Part shown: positions 1-14,340 of the stretch, in pieces | How positions within the stretch are numbered: position 1 is the stretch's first letter | Layout: each line of letters opens with the position of its first letter | Assembly: GCA_009103225.1 (NCBI GenBank) | Contig: RHPI01000773.1 | Coordinates: 86,003-122,997 of the forward strand | Length of the DNA: 36,995 nt | Source: Chlorokybus atmophyticus | Lineage: Eukaryota > Streptophyta > Chlorokybophyceae > Chlorokybales > Chlorokybaceae | Reading direction: 5' to 3' | Notes under the pieces: model-generated | The model's database searches: none | Seen by the model: the letters and a program-made list of their open reading frames with translations, nothing else | Told to the model about the DNA's origin: nothing | Translations under genes and position numbers: made by a program

Positions 1-567
1 GGGGGGGGGGGAGTGCACCCATCCAGTAGCAGGGCGGGTGCAATTGGACTTGACCAGCAGTACAGGGTTGGACGGCGCTGACTGGGGCCTGCGGCAGCTA
101 CCCAGGATGTATGCTTGGCTAGACGCAACCATTACCGCTGGAGTGATGGCATGACATCCGCATGCATACTCCGTCATGGTCCATGTCAATCCATATCAAA
201 GCATCTGCCTTGCACATTGGTGACACCCTCAAGCAAACTACATCAATGGACACAAAGCTGTTCTACTGTTTGTTTCTGCTGTTTACGATACATAAGACAC
301 AAGCCAGTCAACACATACGGCATGCAAGAGGAACAGCATTCCAAAACGGGATGCTTTACAAAACTTATCTACACACTAGTACCCCACTTCACAACTTCCA
401 GCGCGTGTGGTAACTCAGCACCCATCATAGCCGAGCCATAAGCTCAAGGCAATGTCTGATAGCGCTTATTGCTGTGCTATACTCTCCTACTATAAAACGC
501 CAAGCCCATATATACACTACTTGCAACTTGCACATTGGTTATTGCAAACAGAGTTGTGGTCCTGCGG
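1..567. other. Left edge, no gene seen
   Basis: The window opens with an 11-base G run. The rest, up to the stop codon of the first gene, holds only short overlapping open frames without recognisable domains, codon bias or splice structure. Part of it is presumably the 3' untranslated region of the minus-strand gene that ends at 568. A TTACA (TGTAA on the minus strand, the usual green-algal polyadenylation signal) occurs near 356, about 210 bases past the stop, but a motif this short proves nothing. Confidence 0.5.
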
Positions 568-2949
568 CTACTTGCACAGCTTGCCAGCGACCCATGCGTT
601 GTTGCTAACATTGAGATCAGCGTCACCATAACACGTGTTGGCACTCCCACAACCAAAGAGCTTGCACACCTGCAGACAATGAGCAACTGTGAGACACAAG
701 TGCTTGCATGCGTGCGTGCGTGCGTGCGCGTCTATGGTGGTGGGGGAGGGGCGTGCATGCGTGCGTACATTGCTGTAGTGTCCGTCGCTGGTGTAGTACG
801 CCCAATGTGTGCATGCGAGGTTGCGCTTGCACTTGTGGCAGCATGTGTCGGCGTCGGGGACGCGGTTGATCCACTTGATGCGGGTCAGCGGGGGAGTCTT
901 CCACAAACCCGTCGACACCGGCTTCGAGCAGAAAGACTTGCACACACGCTCGCCGTTGAGACGCTTCTGCAAAAGGATTTGATACACTAAGTCAGCGAGA
1001 TGCACACACACACACACACACACATGCACTACAGCAATCACACTGACAGTGATGGCAACATACATGTTCAAAGAAGCCATGGTCACAGATGCATTGATAC
1101 CCGCCCGTCACAGGTTGGCATCGGCCGTGGGTGCCGCACGGGTTGGGTTTGCAGACTGCGTGCACACAAAGGTAGTCACAACATTGCAACCTTTGGCAAG
1201 TGACTCATGCAGTCTCACACGCATGCATGTGTCACACTACTCACCGTGACGAGTAGGTGGTGGGGGTGATGATGCTGGCGGTGGGGGTGGCGGCGGGGCT
1301 GATAGCACTGGTGCTGGTGGTGACAGTGCTGGCGGTGGGGGTGGGGGTTGTGTTGGCGGCGGTGGAGGCAGCGGCTGAGCGAGCAGAAGCACAAGAATGA
1401 GTCCATCACAGTTGCATTCAAAACTATAGACACAACCCACCACCAACCCACCTTACATACTCCGGCCCGACACGCGCCGTCCGGGCAGGGCGTCCCATCC
1501 GATTTCCCGAAACAGAACTCTGCTCAGATACATGATACAGAGTCTAAGTCGCGCACACCACACAGAGACGGATGCAACGACCAGAGCACCCACCCACCCA
1601 CCCACCCACGCACCTTGGACGATGACAGTAAACGAGCATGCTGTTTCAAGCACATTGGCCCCCGCTCCATTCTGGAACGTCTCTTGCACGGCAAGTACAC
1701 GCCCTTTGTCGCCGACCGCCGGTGTGAATGTGGCTGTTGTACGCAGCGGTGAAGCCACTCTTATCCCCGCTGTCGGTGTGATATCAAAGACACCATCCGG
1801 TGCAGGTGTGATGGAATAGAGTGGTGTGATTCTGGTAGTGTTGGCCGTGGCGGTGATGCCGAGGGTGAGGACATCCTCCACGGGGACGTTACACTGCACT
1901 CCCGTGGCTTCGCGTGTGCATTGAGGTGGGAGAGGTGTGTCAAAGCTGCACACGGGTGGCTGCGCAGATACACTCACAATCTCCACGATGAAGTCCAGCG
2001 CGTGCATGGCGGGGAGGTTGCCAACATGGTCCTCCTCCACTATCACCTGCACGGCGTAGAGCTGCCCCACCTGGGTGCTGTCTGTGGTCCAATCCAGCGT
2101 GCATGAGGGGGAGACTGTGAGTGTGTCTATTGCGCTCGGGTTGGAGGAGATGTAAGACTCGCTTGTTGCGGCACGTCGACACGTAAAGGAGTCCAGGTCT
2201 GGGTCAAGCACAGGCAACTGGATGGTGTTGTCCTCACTTGGACCAGCAACTTGGATGATGGGAGGGGAGGAGGAGACCACGCCACCAGTGTTGCCATGGT
2301 TCATGTCGATGACGGTTTGGACAAGGAAGGAGCTGTCCGGCGAGTTGGATAAAGTAGAGATGCGGCAACAATCGTTGATGTAGACTGAGTATGGGCCCGG
2401 CCCGCTGAAACTTTTTGTAATCTGTCACAAGAAGTGCAAGTCAGTCTCAGATTAGACTTGAGTCTATGTGTGTGCGTGTATGTGTGTTACCTGGGCCTGG
2501 CCGTCCACAATGTCTCGTGCGGTGTTTGTCCCCGTAACAGCGAGGTTCAAAGAGATAGCTGTGGCAGGAGAGGTGTCGCCAAAGTAGAGCGTTGTAGAGG
2601 TGAAGATGTCGCCATTGGATGGTGGCACCGTGAAGTAATAGCTCAACCTCCAGCTCTGGAGTGTAAGTGTAGCAATACTTGTAAGTGATGCACAGAGGCA
2701 GCATGCGCACGCATTATGTTGGTTGACACGTACCTGGGTGACGGTGATGATGACGTCGTAGGGGCCAGCGTTGGCGCTGGTGTCTTTGCGCCAGGACGTG
2801 AAGCTGTAGCGAAAATGGGTGGCTTGGGCTGTGCCGGCATGGCTGGCCAAAGCGACAAACGCTACAAGCCAACACCATGGCGGTGTTGTTGCTGAAGCTC
2901 TGTCTGACTTCGTCATGCTCATTGCTGCATACACAGAGCGACTTAGCAT
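568..2949 (-). CDS. Secreted modular protein A: CCRIS ectodomain, Pro-rich hinge, EGF, Cys-rich C-module
   Basis: Seven exons by splice signals and phase: 2734-2949, 2491-2655, 1614-2421, 1245-1374, 1064-1155, 769-966 and 568-669, giving about 570 residues. The start is either ATG 2949 or ATG 2922; both precede a signal peptide with core WLVAFVALASHAGTAQA. Exons 1-3 encode a beta-rich ectodomain opening THFRYSF and containing GPGPYSVYINDCCRIS and SSSPPIIQV. I know this arrangement from large secreted bacterial proteins. Exon 4 encodes a Pro-rich hinge. Exon 5 is an EGF-like module (CKPNPCGTHGRC...CICDHGFF). Exons 6-7 are a Cys-rich module with CC..C.....C..WAYYT, resembling a PAN/apple fold, ending KLCK. 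An extracellular matrix or adhesion role is inferred. Odd: exon 3 ends in phase 1 at its best donor (CAAG/GTGCGT), while the hinge exon's best acceptor (CTCAG, 1375-1379) implies phase 0, so that border is unsure. The same EGF and C-module occur in the gene at 32.7-35.4 kb. Confidence 0.8.
1002..1024. repeat. (CA)n microsatellite in intron
   Basis: About eleven CA units lie in the intron between the EGF exon and the first exon of the Cys-rich module of protein A. Confidence 0.9.
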
Positions 2950-5733
2950 GGCACGCACAGAAGAGAGACCGGTAAGGCACCTTGGGAGCAGGTGGCTGGG
3001 TGACAGCTGTTGCATTCATGCACAGCGTACAAGCATGCGCACGCCTATGCAAGTCGCCACATGCATGCAATGGACGTGTGCCAAAGACCACCAGCTTACC
3101 TTGATCAAGGCGGGCCAGGCGGCTGAGCTGCTGGCGCTGGCCTGCAGGGGCGAGAGAGGAGATGAATCTGAGAAGACTGTTCCTGCAGTGTTTTTATACC
3201 CGCGTGGCTGAGCAAGCTTTCACCCGTCGCAGAAAAACACTTAGTCAGCCCATGGTACGCAACGATACGATATGCAGGACGCTCCCTTTGCCACCCAATA
3301 GCGTCCGTCCTCCTTCTGTGGAGCTGCTTTTTGAACGATTGTCCAATAAGTTTATACGTCTTTTGAGAACCCGTCGCAAACGCACTGCAAGCTTGATGCC
3401 GTTACTACGAAACCGCCGCGTTGCTGTACAAAAAGCCAATGAGACTTCATCGGCAGTTTGCCAGGGGAGTGTGATCGAATGTTGCCGGCGCACATGCACG
3501 TAATACGACTGGTATGTGCTTGTTCCCCCGAAAACACTCCCTTACATGTATACATGACACGGGTGCCAACCAGCGGCTGTGGTGGGTAGTGTCCAGCGCT
3601 ACCCTATCAAAACACAATAATACGGTTGGCTGTACACGAGCAATAACCCAAGCGCTACACTGTGCTGTCTATCGTGCACACGCAAAGAAAGGCCTGCATG
3701 CACTGCAGCTAGAGCCTTGATAGCAATCGCTTGCGCGGTTTAAAACGTGACTAATATGCGCTAGCGGAAGGCAGTCTCACCATGATGGATACCGCGTCTT
3801 CAACTCACGAGCATCTAACGCTCGGCGAGCGCACGGGTGGCCAACAAGTCCATCAATAGGCAAATCATTCAACCTTGCGATTCAATCGCCAACGAGATCA
3901 ACGTGTCCGTCACATTTAACTTCTAGATGCGTGTTTCAAGCACGAGAAATGCATTATTTAAGCATTTAACTTTTGATTATATTAACTCCACAATTTTTCA
4001 TAATATTAAGGATAATAGAGAAATGTTGCCAACGCGCTGAGATCGTATGCCAAACGGGGTTCCTCTTTGCTGGAATATGTTGAGTCATTAACACACCGCA
4101 GCGTAACGTCTGCTGAAATATAGCAGACGTTGCGCGTCGCCATGTTTAATCGTGACGTGTTTGAACACGGCATACGCAAAACGCGACAAACTTCGTGCAG
4201 GCTAATTTGCCGCGCGCGAGTTGCATGTGGTAGAGAATGGTCCAAGTAGTTGAAGCGCTTCTTGCGCTCCGCACTATGTGCAGCCGATCCCGCTAGACAA
4301 TGGCTGCCGCTGATGGTGACGTCGAGCAGCATGACTAAGTCTCAACCCCGCTTTGAAGCAACGTTGTTCATATAACGTCCCTGACGCTCACCCTTTTGGA
4401 TAGGACAAGAAGCACCTCTGTCTGGTCGCGATAACGGTGTAGGTTTCCTCCCGAGTGATGTCAGCAACAGCGGTGCGCATCGTGGCACAGCATCGTGTGT
4501 CACAATGCGATGGCCGTGGCGCATACACAGTGTCATATGCTCGGCTCGGGCAATAGCGCGCTGATAACCACATGAACAAAGCTGCACGCGTGTCAGGAGT
4601 GGGCCCCGCTCTTGGCACTGCGTGACTTGGTTGGCCACATGGTGTAGTCAATCAAGCAAATAACGCATAGCTGTGCGGAACTCAAAGTCCGAAAAGCGGT
4701 GATCCGGGCGCGCAAGGATGGCCGTCAACCAAGCACTTGCGCCTCCTCCCGAAGCCGACCATCAGCTTGTAATTGCAAGCGAGCAGTGTCCGCGACGAAA
4801 AAAAATCGATGCCAATTCTGTCTATAGCTACGCGCGAGCTGTGGTGTTAATGGCTGCGGTTAGGTCACCTCTGTAGCAAGACGGTCTTGCTACGAACGTA
4901 GGCTCTGTGACGTTGTGAAAGCACGCAACGACGCTGGTGCGAAGTGGCTCTATCCCCGTTACACACGGACGCACTCTAAGTTTTAAGCCCTAATAGCCCT
5001 CTACTGTAGCTGCTAACGGTAGGCGTGGGATCTTTTGGGGCTTGATAGGCTTATGAGATCGCAGCAGGTCGCTGCAAGTAGCGTCTACAGTACGTAGTAG
5101 GCCAAGGCCTAGGCTACTAGGCCTAGTAGCCTACACCAGACTCGCGTTGCCCAAAGCCAGACTTACTTACTAAGCCTAGGCCTGCTGGTGCGCCGGTCGG
5201 ACTGGCCGGTGGCCGCTGTACACTGAGTTGCAGTGACGGTTTAGGCGGTGATTATGACTTATACCGATTGCTTTTGCCGCCTATGATAGGCGCCTGTCCT
5301 GCCAGCTCACGTCATATGCATACAACGTGCCATTGCAGGTTTTGTCTTGAGGTCATGCATCCAGCTCAAGCCAGTTCAGAAGCGATGAGGTCTGGTCTGC
5401 GCAGCTCCTACACTCACTTGTGTGTAGGATCACATCAATCAGTCATACCAAGCAGAGCAAAGCAGACCAGAGCAGAACCAGCCAGAGCATTGCTGCATGT
5501 GTGGAACTTGACATTGTAGGTGACATATTTTCCATGCAACTTGCTCGGGACAATTTATGGTGCATGTGGTATACATAGAGTTACATAGGACAGGTCTACT
5601 AGCTGCCTGCCACCCAAAGAAAGTCTCACAGAAGTCTGCAGCGTAGTCCGCTGCAGATCGCACTATGCATATATATGTACACAACCAACCAGAACACATC
5701 CTCATTATCACGCTCCTCCAACCACCACACATC
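2950..5733. other. Intergenic, no convincing gene
   Basis: About 2.8 kb between the start of protein A and the 3' end of the MORN gene. Open frames here are short, overlap on both strands and show no domain. Positions 3190-3200 carry a TTTTTATACC that could be a distant TATA-like element for gene A. The stretch 3930-4020 is AT-rich. A 24-bp perfect palindrome sits at 5110-5133 and is listed separately. TTACA near 5580 could be the TGTAA polyadenylation signal of the MORN gene, about 150 bases past its stop. Confidence 0.5.
5110..5133. repeat. 24-bp perfect palindrome
   Basis: The twelve bases TAGGCTACTAGG are followed at once by their exact reverse complement, so there is no loop. The surroundings repeat pieces of the same motif (AGGCCTAGG just upstream, AAGCCTAGGCCTG at about 5173-5185). 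It could be a dyad protein-binding site or the remnant of a small inverted-repeat element. No gene lies within 600 bases. Confidence 0.9.
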
Positions 5734-8536
5734 TTATCTCTGAGTCGACACGCGCACACCATCCTGCCACTCTTCTTTCACAACCTCTCCAGATGCTCGC
5801 GTGAGCACGCCAGCTCCATGCCTCAATCCTTTGCTGAACCCACCCTTGTATCTGTCCCCGGAGGCATACACAACAGTGCCAACGCCTTCCGGGACATCAT
5901 TTTCCCACCCGCCCGTAACGCTCACCCGAGGCCACATGGGCGTAGTGACCGAGGCCGTGGCGGCGGCCGTCGAGCCACACGCCGTTGTACACGCTACCGT
6001 CGGCATAGCGGAACTCGCCACAGCCCCAGGGACGACCACGCCGCCACTCGCCATCGTACTCGCTGCCGTCCGGCCACGCCATCTTTACCCTGCCGTACCT
6101 GCCAGTAACATGTTGTGTCACAAGCGCATGCTACATGACTCGAGACTTCAGTACACACAAGCGCACATGCACACACGCATGCAAATACGCACTTGCATAC
6201 ATCACATGCAGCCGCACACATACACACACTCACAGTCATACACATCTACATGTGCACACGTGTACTCGCCTTGAGGCTCCGCGATCGCGCATGAGCAGTT
6301 CCGAGGTCCGCACTCGCAAAGGCAGCTCGCATCTGTCCTCTTCTGTTGCTGGCAGCCACCCCACACCATCATCCACTTCTTCTTCTCCCTCTCCTCTCAA
6401 ACCCACAACTTCAGCCACTGACTTCAGCCAAGCGTTGTTGGATGACAAAGCGAGCACGCCCTCCTCTTCTCCACTCGTAGAAGGCTGCCCCGCCCCAACA
6501 TCATCATCGACAACATCCCCAAGCACACCACCCGTGTATTCATCACGCCACTCATTGACATCAGCTTCCACCACTTCTTGTTGTTGTGTCAACCCAACAT
6601 CCCCGAGCCTCATAGCAATGATAGTAGCATCAATAGTGGCGTCAATGCCACTATTATCGCCGCTATCAGCTCTCTCGTGGAAGGCGAGTATCCGGCACGA
6701 GGTGGACACGTACTCCTTCAACGCGTCCACAACAACTTCACTTGTGATTGATTGAGTGTTGTTGTCGGTCACCACGCAGAGGGCGGCGTGGGCGGAGGGG
6801 AGGGCGTCCCACACAAAGGGGCTGGCGGCAGCCGAGCGCACGCACGCCGCCACATCAACGTCGTGAGTGTCATTGTTGTTGGTGTGGGTGTGGGTGTGGG
6901 TGTGGGTGTGGGTCCCGGCGTGGCCGACGTGGGCGGACACGCAGCGTGAGAGGAGGTCCCGCGCCTCATCGTTGGCGTGTGTGCTCCTCGTCAACACGTG
7001 GTCTAACGCCCTCGCGGCCCAACATGCCACCTTGTCCGCCGCTGCCATCGCCTGAGAGCCAGGTAGGTGAGAAGAGCTGATCGTGGTACCACGCTAGCAG
7101 CAATGCGTATGATGATCAACAACCGGTTGGGTTGGAACCAACTTGGGTCCTGCCGATAGCATGACGCTAACGGAGCTGTCAACATGCCATGTGTGCGCAT
7201 GCGTGCACGCACACCCTCACACGCACGCATGCGCACCCACACACGCTGATGCCCACGCACACTGATACCCGGAGATACTAGCGCGCGCGCACGTGCACAG
7301 ATACTCACACGCATGCGTGCGTTGGTGCATGCACGTGCGTGTTGGCTTGGTAGGTTCCAGCATTGTACTCACTTGCGGTAGCGTGATGTCTCGTTGCGCG
7401 ATGAGCGCATCCTGTCTCACCGTCACCACCGCGGCCCTCGCCCCCCTCACCGCCCTCGCGACCTCGCGCGCCGCCGCGGCCCGCTTGCCGCCCTCGAACC
7501 GGAACGGCTCCGCCAGCACCGCCGCCGATGGGGAAGGCGAGGAGGAGAGGCATAGGAGGAGAGAGGCGGACTCGGCGGGGTCGAGGTCGGCGGAGGCAGC
7601 CACAACGACGACGGAGGGGGAGGCGGGGTGAGGCAATGGGCGATGATCCTCTGCATGGAGGGACTGTTACGTATATACGATGAAGTGTTCGTGCGTGTGT
7701 GCACGGCCGTATGCATTGTGCGTGCGGGGGTGCGCGTGTATGCTAGCCTTCGTGTCTGTATGTGTGCACGCGCGCGCATGCATATGCCTGCGCATGCAAA
7801 TGCGTGTGTGTACGTGTGCGCCATTAGCGTGTATGCGCACGTGGGTGTGTGCCTACATGCGCATGCTCCACCTGCCTGTGCGTGCATGCGACTCTGCTGT
7901 TTGTAACTGTTGTCCCCGTCACAAATTGTATGAAGCGTTGTTCTGTACAACCCGTACCATGCAAGCTCCAATGCTGCCTCGTGCAAGCCAGATGTACCTT
8001 GCCAATCAATTCACTCAATCTCTGCGTTAGGACACACAAATACAACTGGCAAGAGTATCACAGTCTACTGCATTGTGTTTGCATTGTTTGCTTGTTTGCA
8101 ATGCGGGCTGTTAGGTTTTGTTAACAACACTGACAACACCAGGGGACAAGGTGGTGAATGAACGTGTGAGTGACTTGTTCCCTCATTGGCGCCTCTTACC
8201 TTTGGTACGCAGGGCGCTCAGGTGCGCAGCGATGGCGACGCCCCGCTTACCCACGCCTACAACGCCCCTACCACCACCACCGCCGCCGCCGCCGCCGCCA
8301 GGAGGAGGGAACGTCACAGGCTGCGGCTGAGGAGCGGCAGCAGGCGCAGCCGAGGGCGGCGGCGGCAGCGGTGGCGTTGGTACAGGTGGCGCCCCTGTCA
8401 CAGAAGGCGCAGGAGACCGCCTCCCTGCCTTCCTCCACGCCCCCGCTGCCGCCGTCGCCGCCATTACCGCCAATGCCGGCGACAACGACGATGAGGACAA
8501 ACTTAGCCGTTGCCACGAACGCACGTGGTGTTGCAT
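5734..8536 (-). CDS. MORN-repeat protein with Gly/Pro-rich N-terminus
   Basis: Four exons fit by phase: 8200-8536 (starting ATG at 8536, ending with donor G/GTAAGA), 7373-7650, 6270-7051 and 5734-6098, giving about 586 residues. The last exon encodes about five MORN repeats: YDGEWRRGRPWGCGEF, YNGVWLDGRRHGLGHY, then GGWENDVPEGVGTV, YKGGFSKGLRHGAGVL and a weak VKEEWQDGV. MORN repeats usually bind membranes or scaffold cytoskeletal and flagellar structures; the exact role is unknown. Exon 1 carries Pro-rich and poly-Gly runs. Exon 3 contains a Thr-His repeat (from a GTGGGT microsatellite) and an acidic stretch. Two oddities: the intron 6099-6269 appears to use a GC donor (CAAG/GCGAGT), and the MORN reading frame shifts by one base in a G-rich run near 5905-5917. 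The gene is divergent from the CRM-HopJ gene, with only 40 bases between start codons. The MORN call is strong; the upstream exon joins are inferred. Confidence 0.7.
6881..6913. repeat. GTGGGT hexanucleotide repeat inside coding exon
   Basis: About five GTGGGT units lie in exon 3 of the MORN gene and are translated on the minus strand as a run of Thr-His. Slippage here changes protein length without shifting frame. Confidence 0.85.
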
Positions 8537-8576
8537 AACGTTTAGTATTCATTTAAAGACCGCAACTACGTTAGTT
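8537..8576. promoter_or_regulatory. Short divergent promoter, MORN gene / CRM-HopJ gene
   Basis: Only 40 bases separate the two start codons (64 if the CRM-HopJ protein begins at the second ATG, 8601). The stretch is AT-richer than its surroundings and holds TTCATTTAAAG. With so little space the two genes must share control elements, and the 5' leaders are very short, overlap, or come from upstream spliced exons. No specific factor site is recognised. Confidence 0.5.
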
Positions 8577-9953
8577 ATGGTATGTGTTCCCAACGTCAGG
8601 ATGGCGGCGGCGGCGGCGAGGTGCGTGGCGGCCTCGGCGGTGTCGGCGGCGGGCAGTAAGGGTGGAGCTCGAGCACATGATTCCCCTCCCTCTGTACCTC
8701 TGCAGAGGATACAGCCACCGCAGAAGGACGGGAATGCGGCTGAGGCGGCGAAGGAGAAGGAGCTGAGGGCGGAGGGGCTGAAGCGGACAGCCTACGTCAA
8801 TGTAGGTGAGTGATCGTATTTTGCGTTGTGTTTTGGTTTAGCTGAGTCTGCATACCAGACGAAACTTAGTGCAAAACTCAGCAACAGAAACCTCTGCTTG
8901 TTTAAGCTAGCTGTCAACTGTGTCCAGCCAACGCGTGCTCGGTGTCTCGCTTTTGTATGTTGGCTGCACGCAATGTGTCTCTGCTTTTTGTTTCGGCGTG
9001 TCTTTGCGCTGCTTTGATCGGTTGCGTGTGTCATCGAAGCGACTTTGCTACGCTTCGCACCTAAGCATGCGGTTGTGCACACGCTTTGGCATGAATACAC
9101 ATTGAGCACGCGCAACAGTCACCCGCTACAATAATGAGCATTTTGCCCGTGCGTAGTTGCATGCGCGCGTAAGTGCATGGCTGCGCGTGCGCGCGCGCGC
9201 GTGCGTGCATGTGCACACATACGTGTGGCTGTATGCGCATGCACACATGTGTGTGCGTGTTCCCGCGCGTGTATGTTCATATACGTTGCTCTCGGAAGCG
9301 ACTCGCGCTGATTGTGTTGGTTGCGATCAGGTCGGCGGGGTGTAACGCCCGAGGTCATTGCTGCTGTTCGCGAGCACTGGCGCAACACCCGCGTTGCCAA
9401 GCTTCGTTGCAACGCCACCTCCGCCACCACCGACATGAAGCGCGTGGCTTTGGAGCTAGAGGAGAGGAGCGGGGGTCGCGTGGTTCACCGCGCGGGGGGA
9501 ACCGTCCTCCTCTACCGCGGGGACACGTACGAGCCGGGCCCGGCACCGAGCACATTCGACCACATACCCACGCAAGCGCTGCGCGAGGTCCTCACCCACA
9601 CCGACCGCGGGGACGCACTTGTTTTTGCACATGTCATTGCTGCCATAGAAGAGGCGTATGACTTCCACCCCGTCGCTTTTGCTGTTGGCGTGGGCGAGGA
9701 GAGCGAGCGTGTCCACAACGAGCCCGGGAGCAATGTTGGGTCCTGCAAGGTGTTGTATCTCGGGAAACTGTTGGGTCTCAGCAAGCGTAAGACCACACGT
9801 CTGTATGGGGAGCACCTGCGCCATGTTCTCGACACGCCCAACGGTGACGACCACCCCAACTTGAGGGCCTTCTTGCGACACGGATGGGACGCCGTCGAGT
9901 TTGGTGGCGTGGCTCTCACGCCAAAGGTCCAACAACAGAACCAGGAGGTGTAG
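8577..9953 (+). CDS. CRM domain - HopJ domain fusion protein, probably organellar
   Basis: Two exons: 8577-8805 (donor G/GTGAGTG) and 9331-9953 (acceptor GATCAG), joined in phase 1 to give 283 residues. ATG 8601 is an equally good start and gives 275; either way the N-terminus is rich in Ala, Ser and Arg, like a transit peptide. Residues about 70-145 form a CRM (YhbY-like) RNA-binding domain: GRRGVTPEVIAAVREHW, ALELEERSGG, and the closing VLLYRGDTY. CRM proteins bind plastid group II introns or pre-ribosomes. Residues about 155-275 match the HopJ family (Pfam HopJ, named from a Pseudomonas type III effector but widespread as small proteins): EEAYDFHPVAF, NEPGSNVGSCK, LGKLLGLS, DHPNLRAFLRHGW and FGGVALTPK. 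The HopJ part has no assigned biochemistry that I can state. Both domains lie in one uninterrupted frame within exon 2, so the fusion is not a splicing guess. A TGTAA lies near 10200. Confidence 0.88.
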
Positions 9954-10738
9954 TGAGTGGAGGCTTGGGTGCAGTTTGTGGTAGGCAGACTTGAGCGGTG
10001 AGGAGAATAGCTTTGGTTAGAGAGCATCAGGCTGGCAACTGCTTGTTGCCAAGTTCGAGGGAAAATGTAGCACGAGGGGTTCATCCATCCACGCTGTTGG
10101 ATTTTGCTTTGTGCGACAGCGAAGTACAGTGGTTGTTTAAGAACAGCGGGACATGGAAGCTTCTACGCGTCATGTAAGTTGATCACACATGCGAGGCTGA
10201 ATGTAACATTGATCGCATGCTGCCTATGTGATGTCTCCTCGTATCCCAGGCGTTGCACCCTATGCTGGCCTGAGTAAAGCGATTATAGTGTCAACTTTCT
10301 GACCCTCGCATTATGTTGTATTGCGGCAGTGAGGTGGTATTCAATGTCTATGCAATGTTGCCCAACATGTTGCAACTGCTGCGCTACCGACCAACTGTGC
10401 TACAGTTTGCGCATCCAAATGTCTGCTAAACAGGTTCGCCTGCATTGGGGGCCTGTAATAACAGCCATTTGCAACATGCCTAAGCAATGCCACCTCCTAA
10501 GTTCATTCACCATGCGACATCGCTTTCACACCCTCACACTTCGCCAAATGGCAACAATGGCCACCACCATTGAAGTGCAATGATCTGTTCTTTCTGTCAC
10601 CCAACCTCCTAACTGGTATAAAACCAAGCGCATTATTGTGGCGTCCTACAATCTATACGGTTGAATGGGAATATCATTACGTTATCAATGTGCGGGTTGG
10701 TGAGGGGGCGGACAAGGGAGACGGCGGCTTTGTTGGCC
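9954..10738. other. Convergent intergenic spacer
   Basis: This 785-base stretch separates the stop of the CRM-HopJ gene from the stop of the kinesin gene and should hold both 3' untranslated regions. I see no gene or strong repeat in it. A short open frame at 10329-10583 has no recognisable features. Confidence 0.5.

Positions 10739-14340
<3,602 letters not shown>

Noticed and set aside
4006..4651. Minus-strand frames of 87-108 codons in the 4 kb spacer
   Set aside because: No domain, no splice structure, and overlapping alternatives of equal length.
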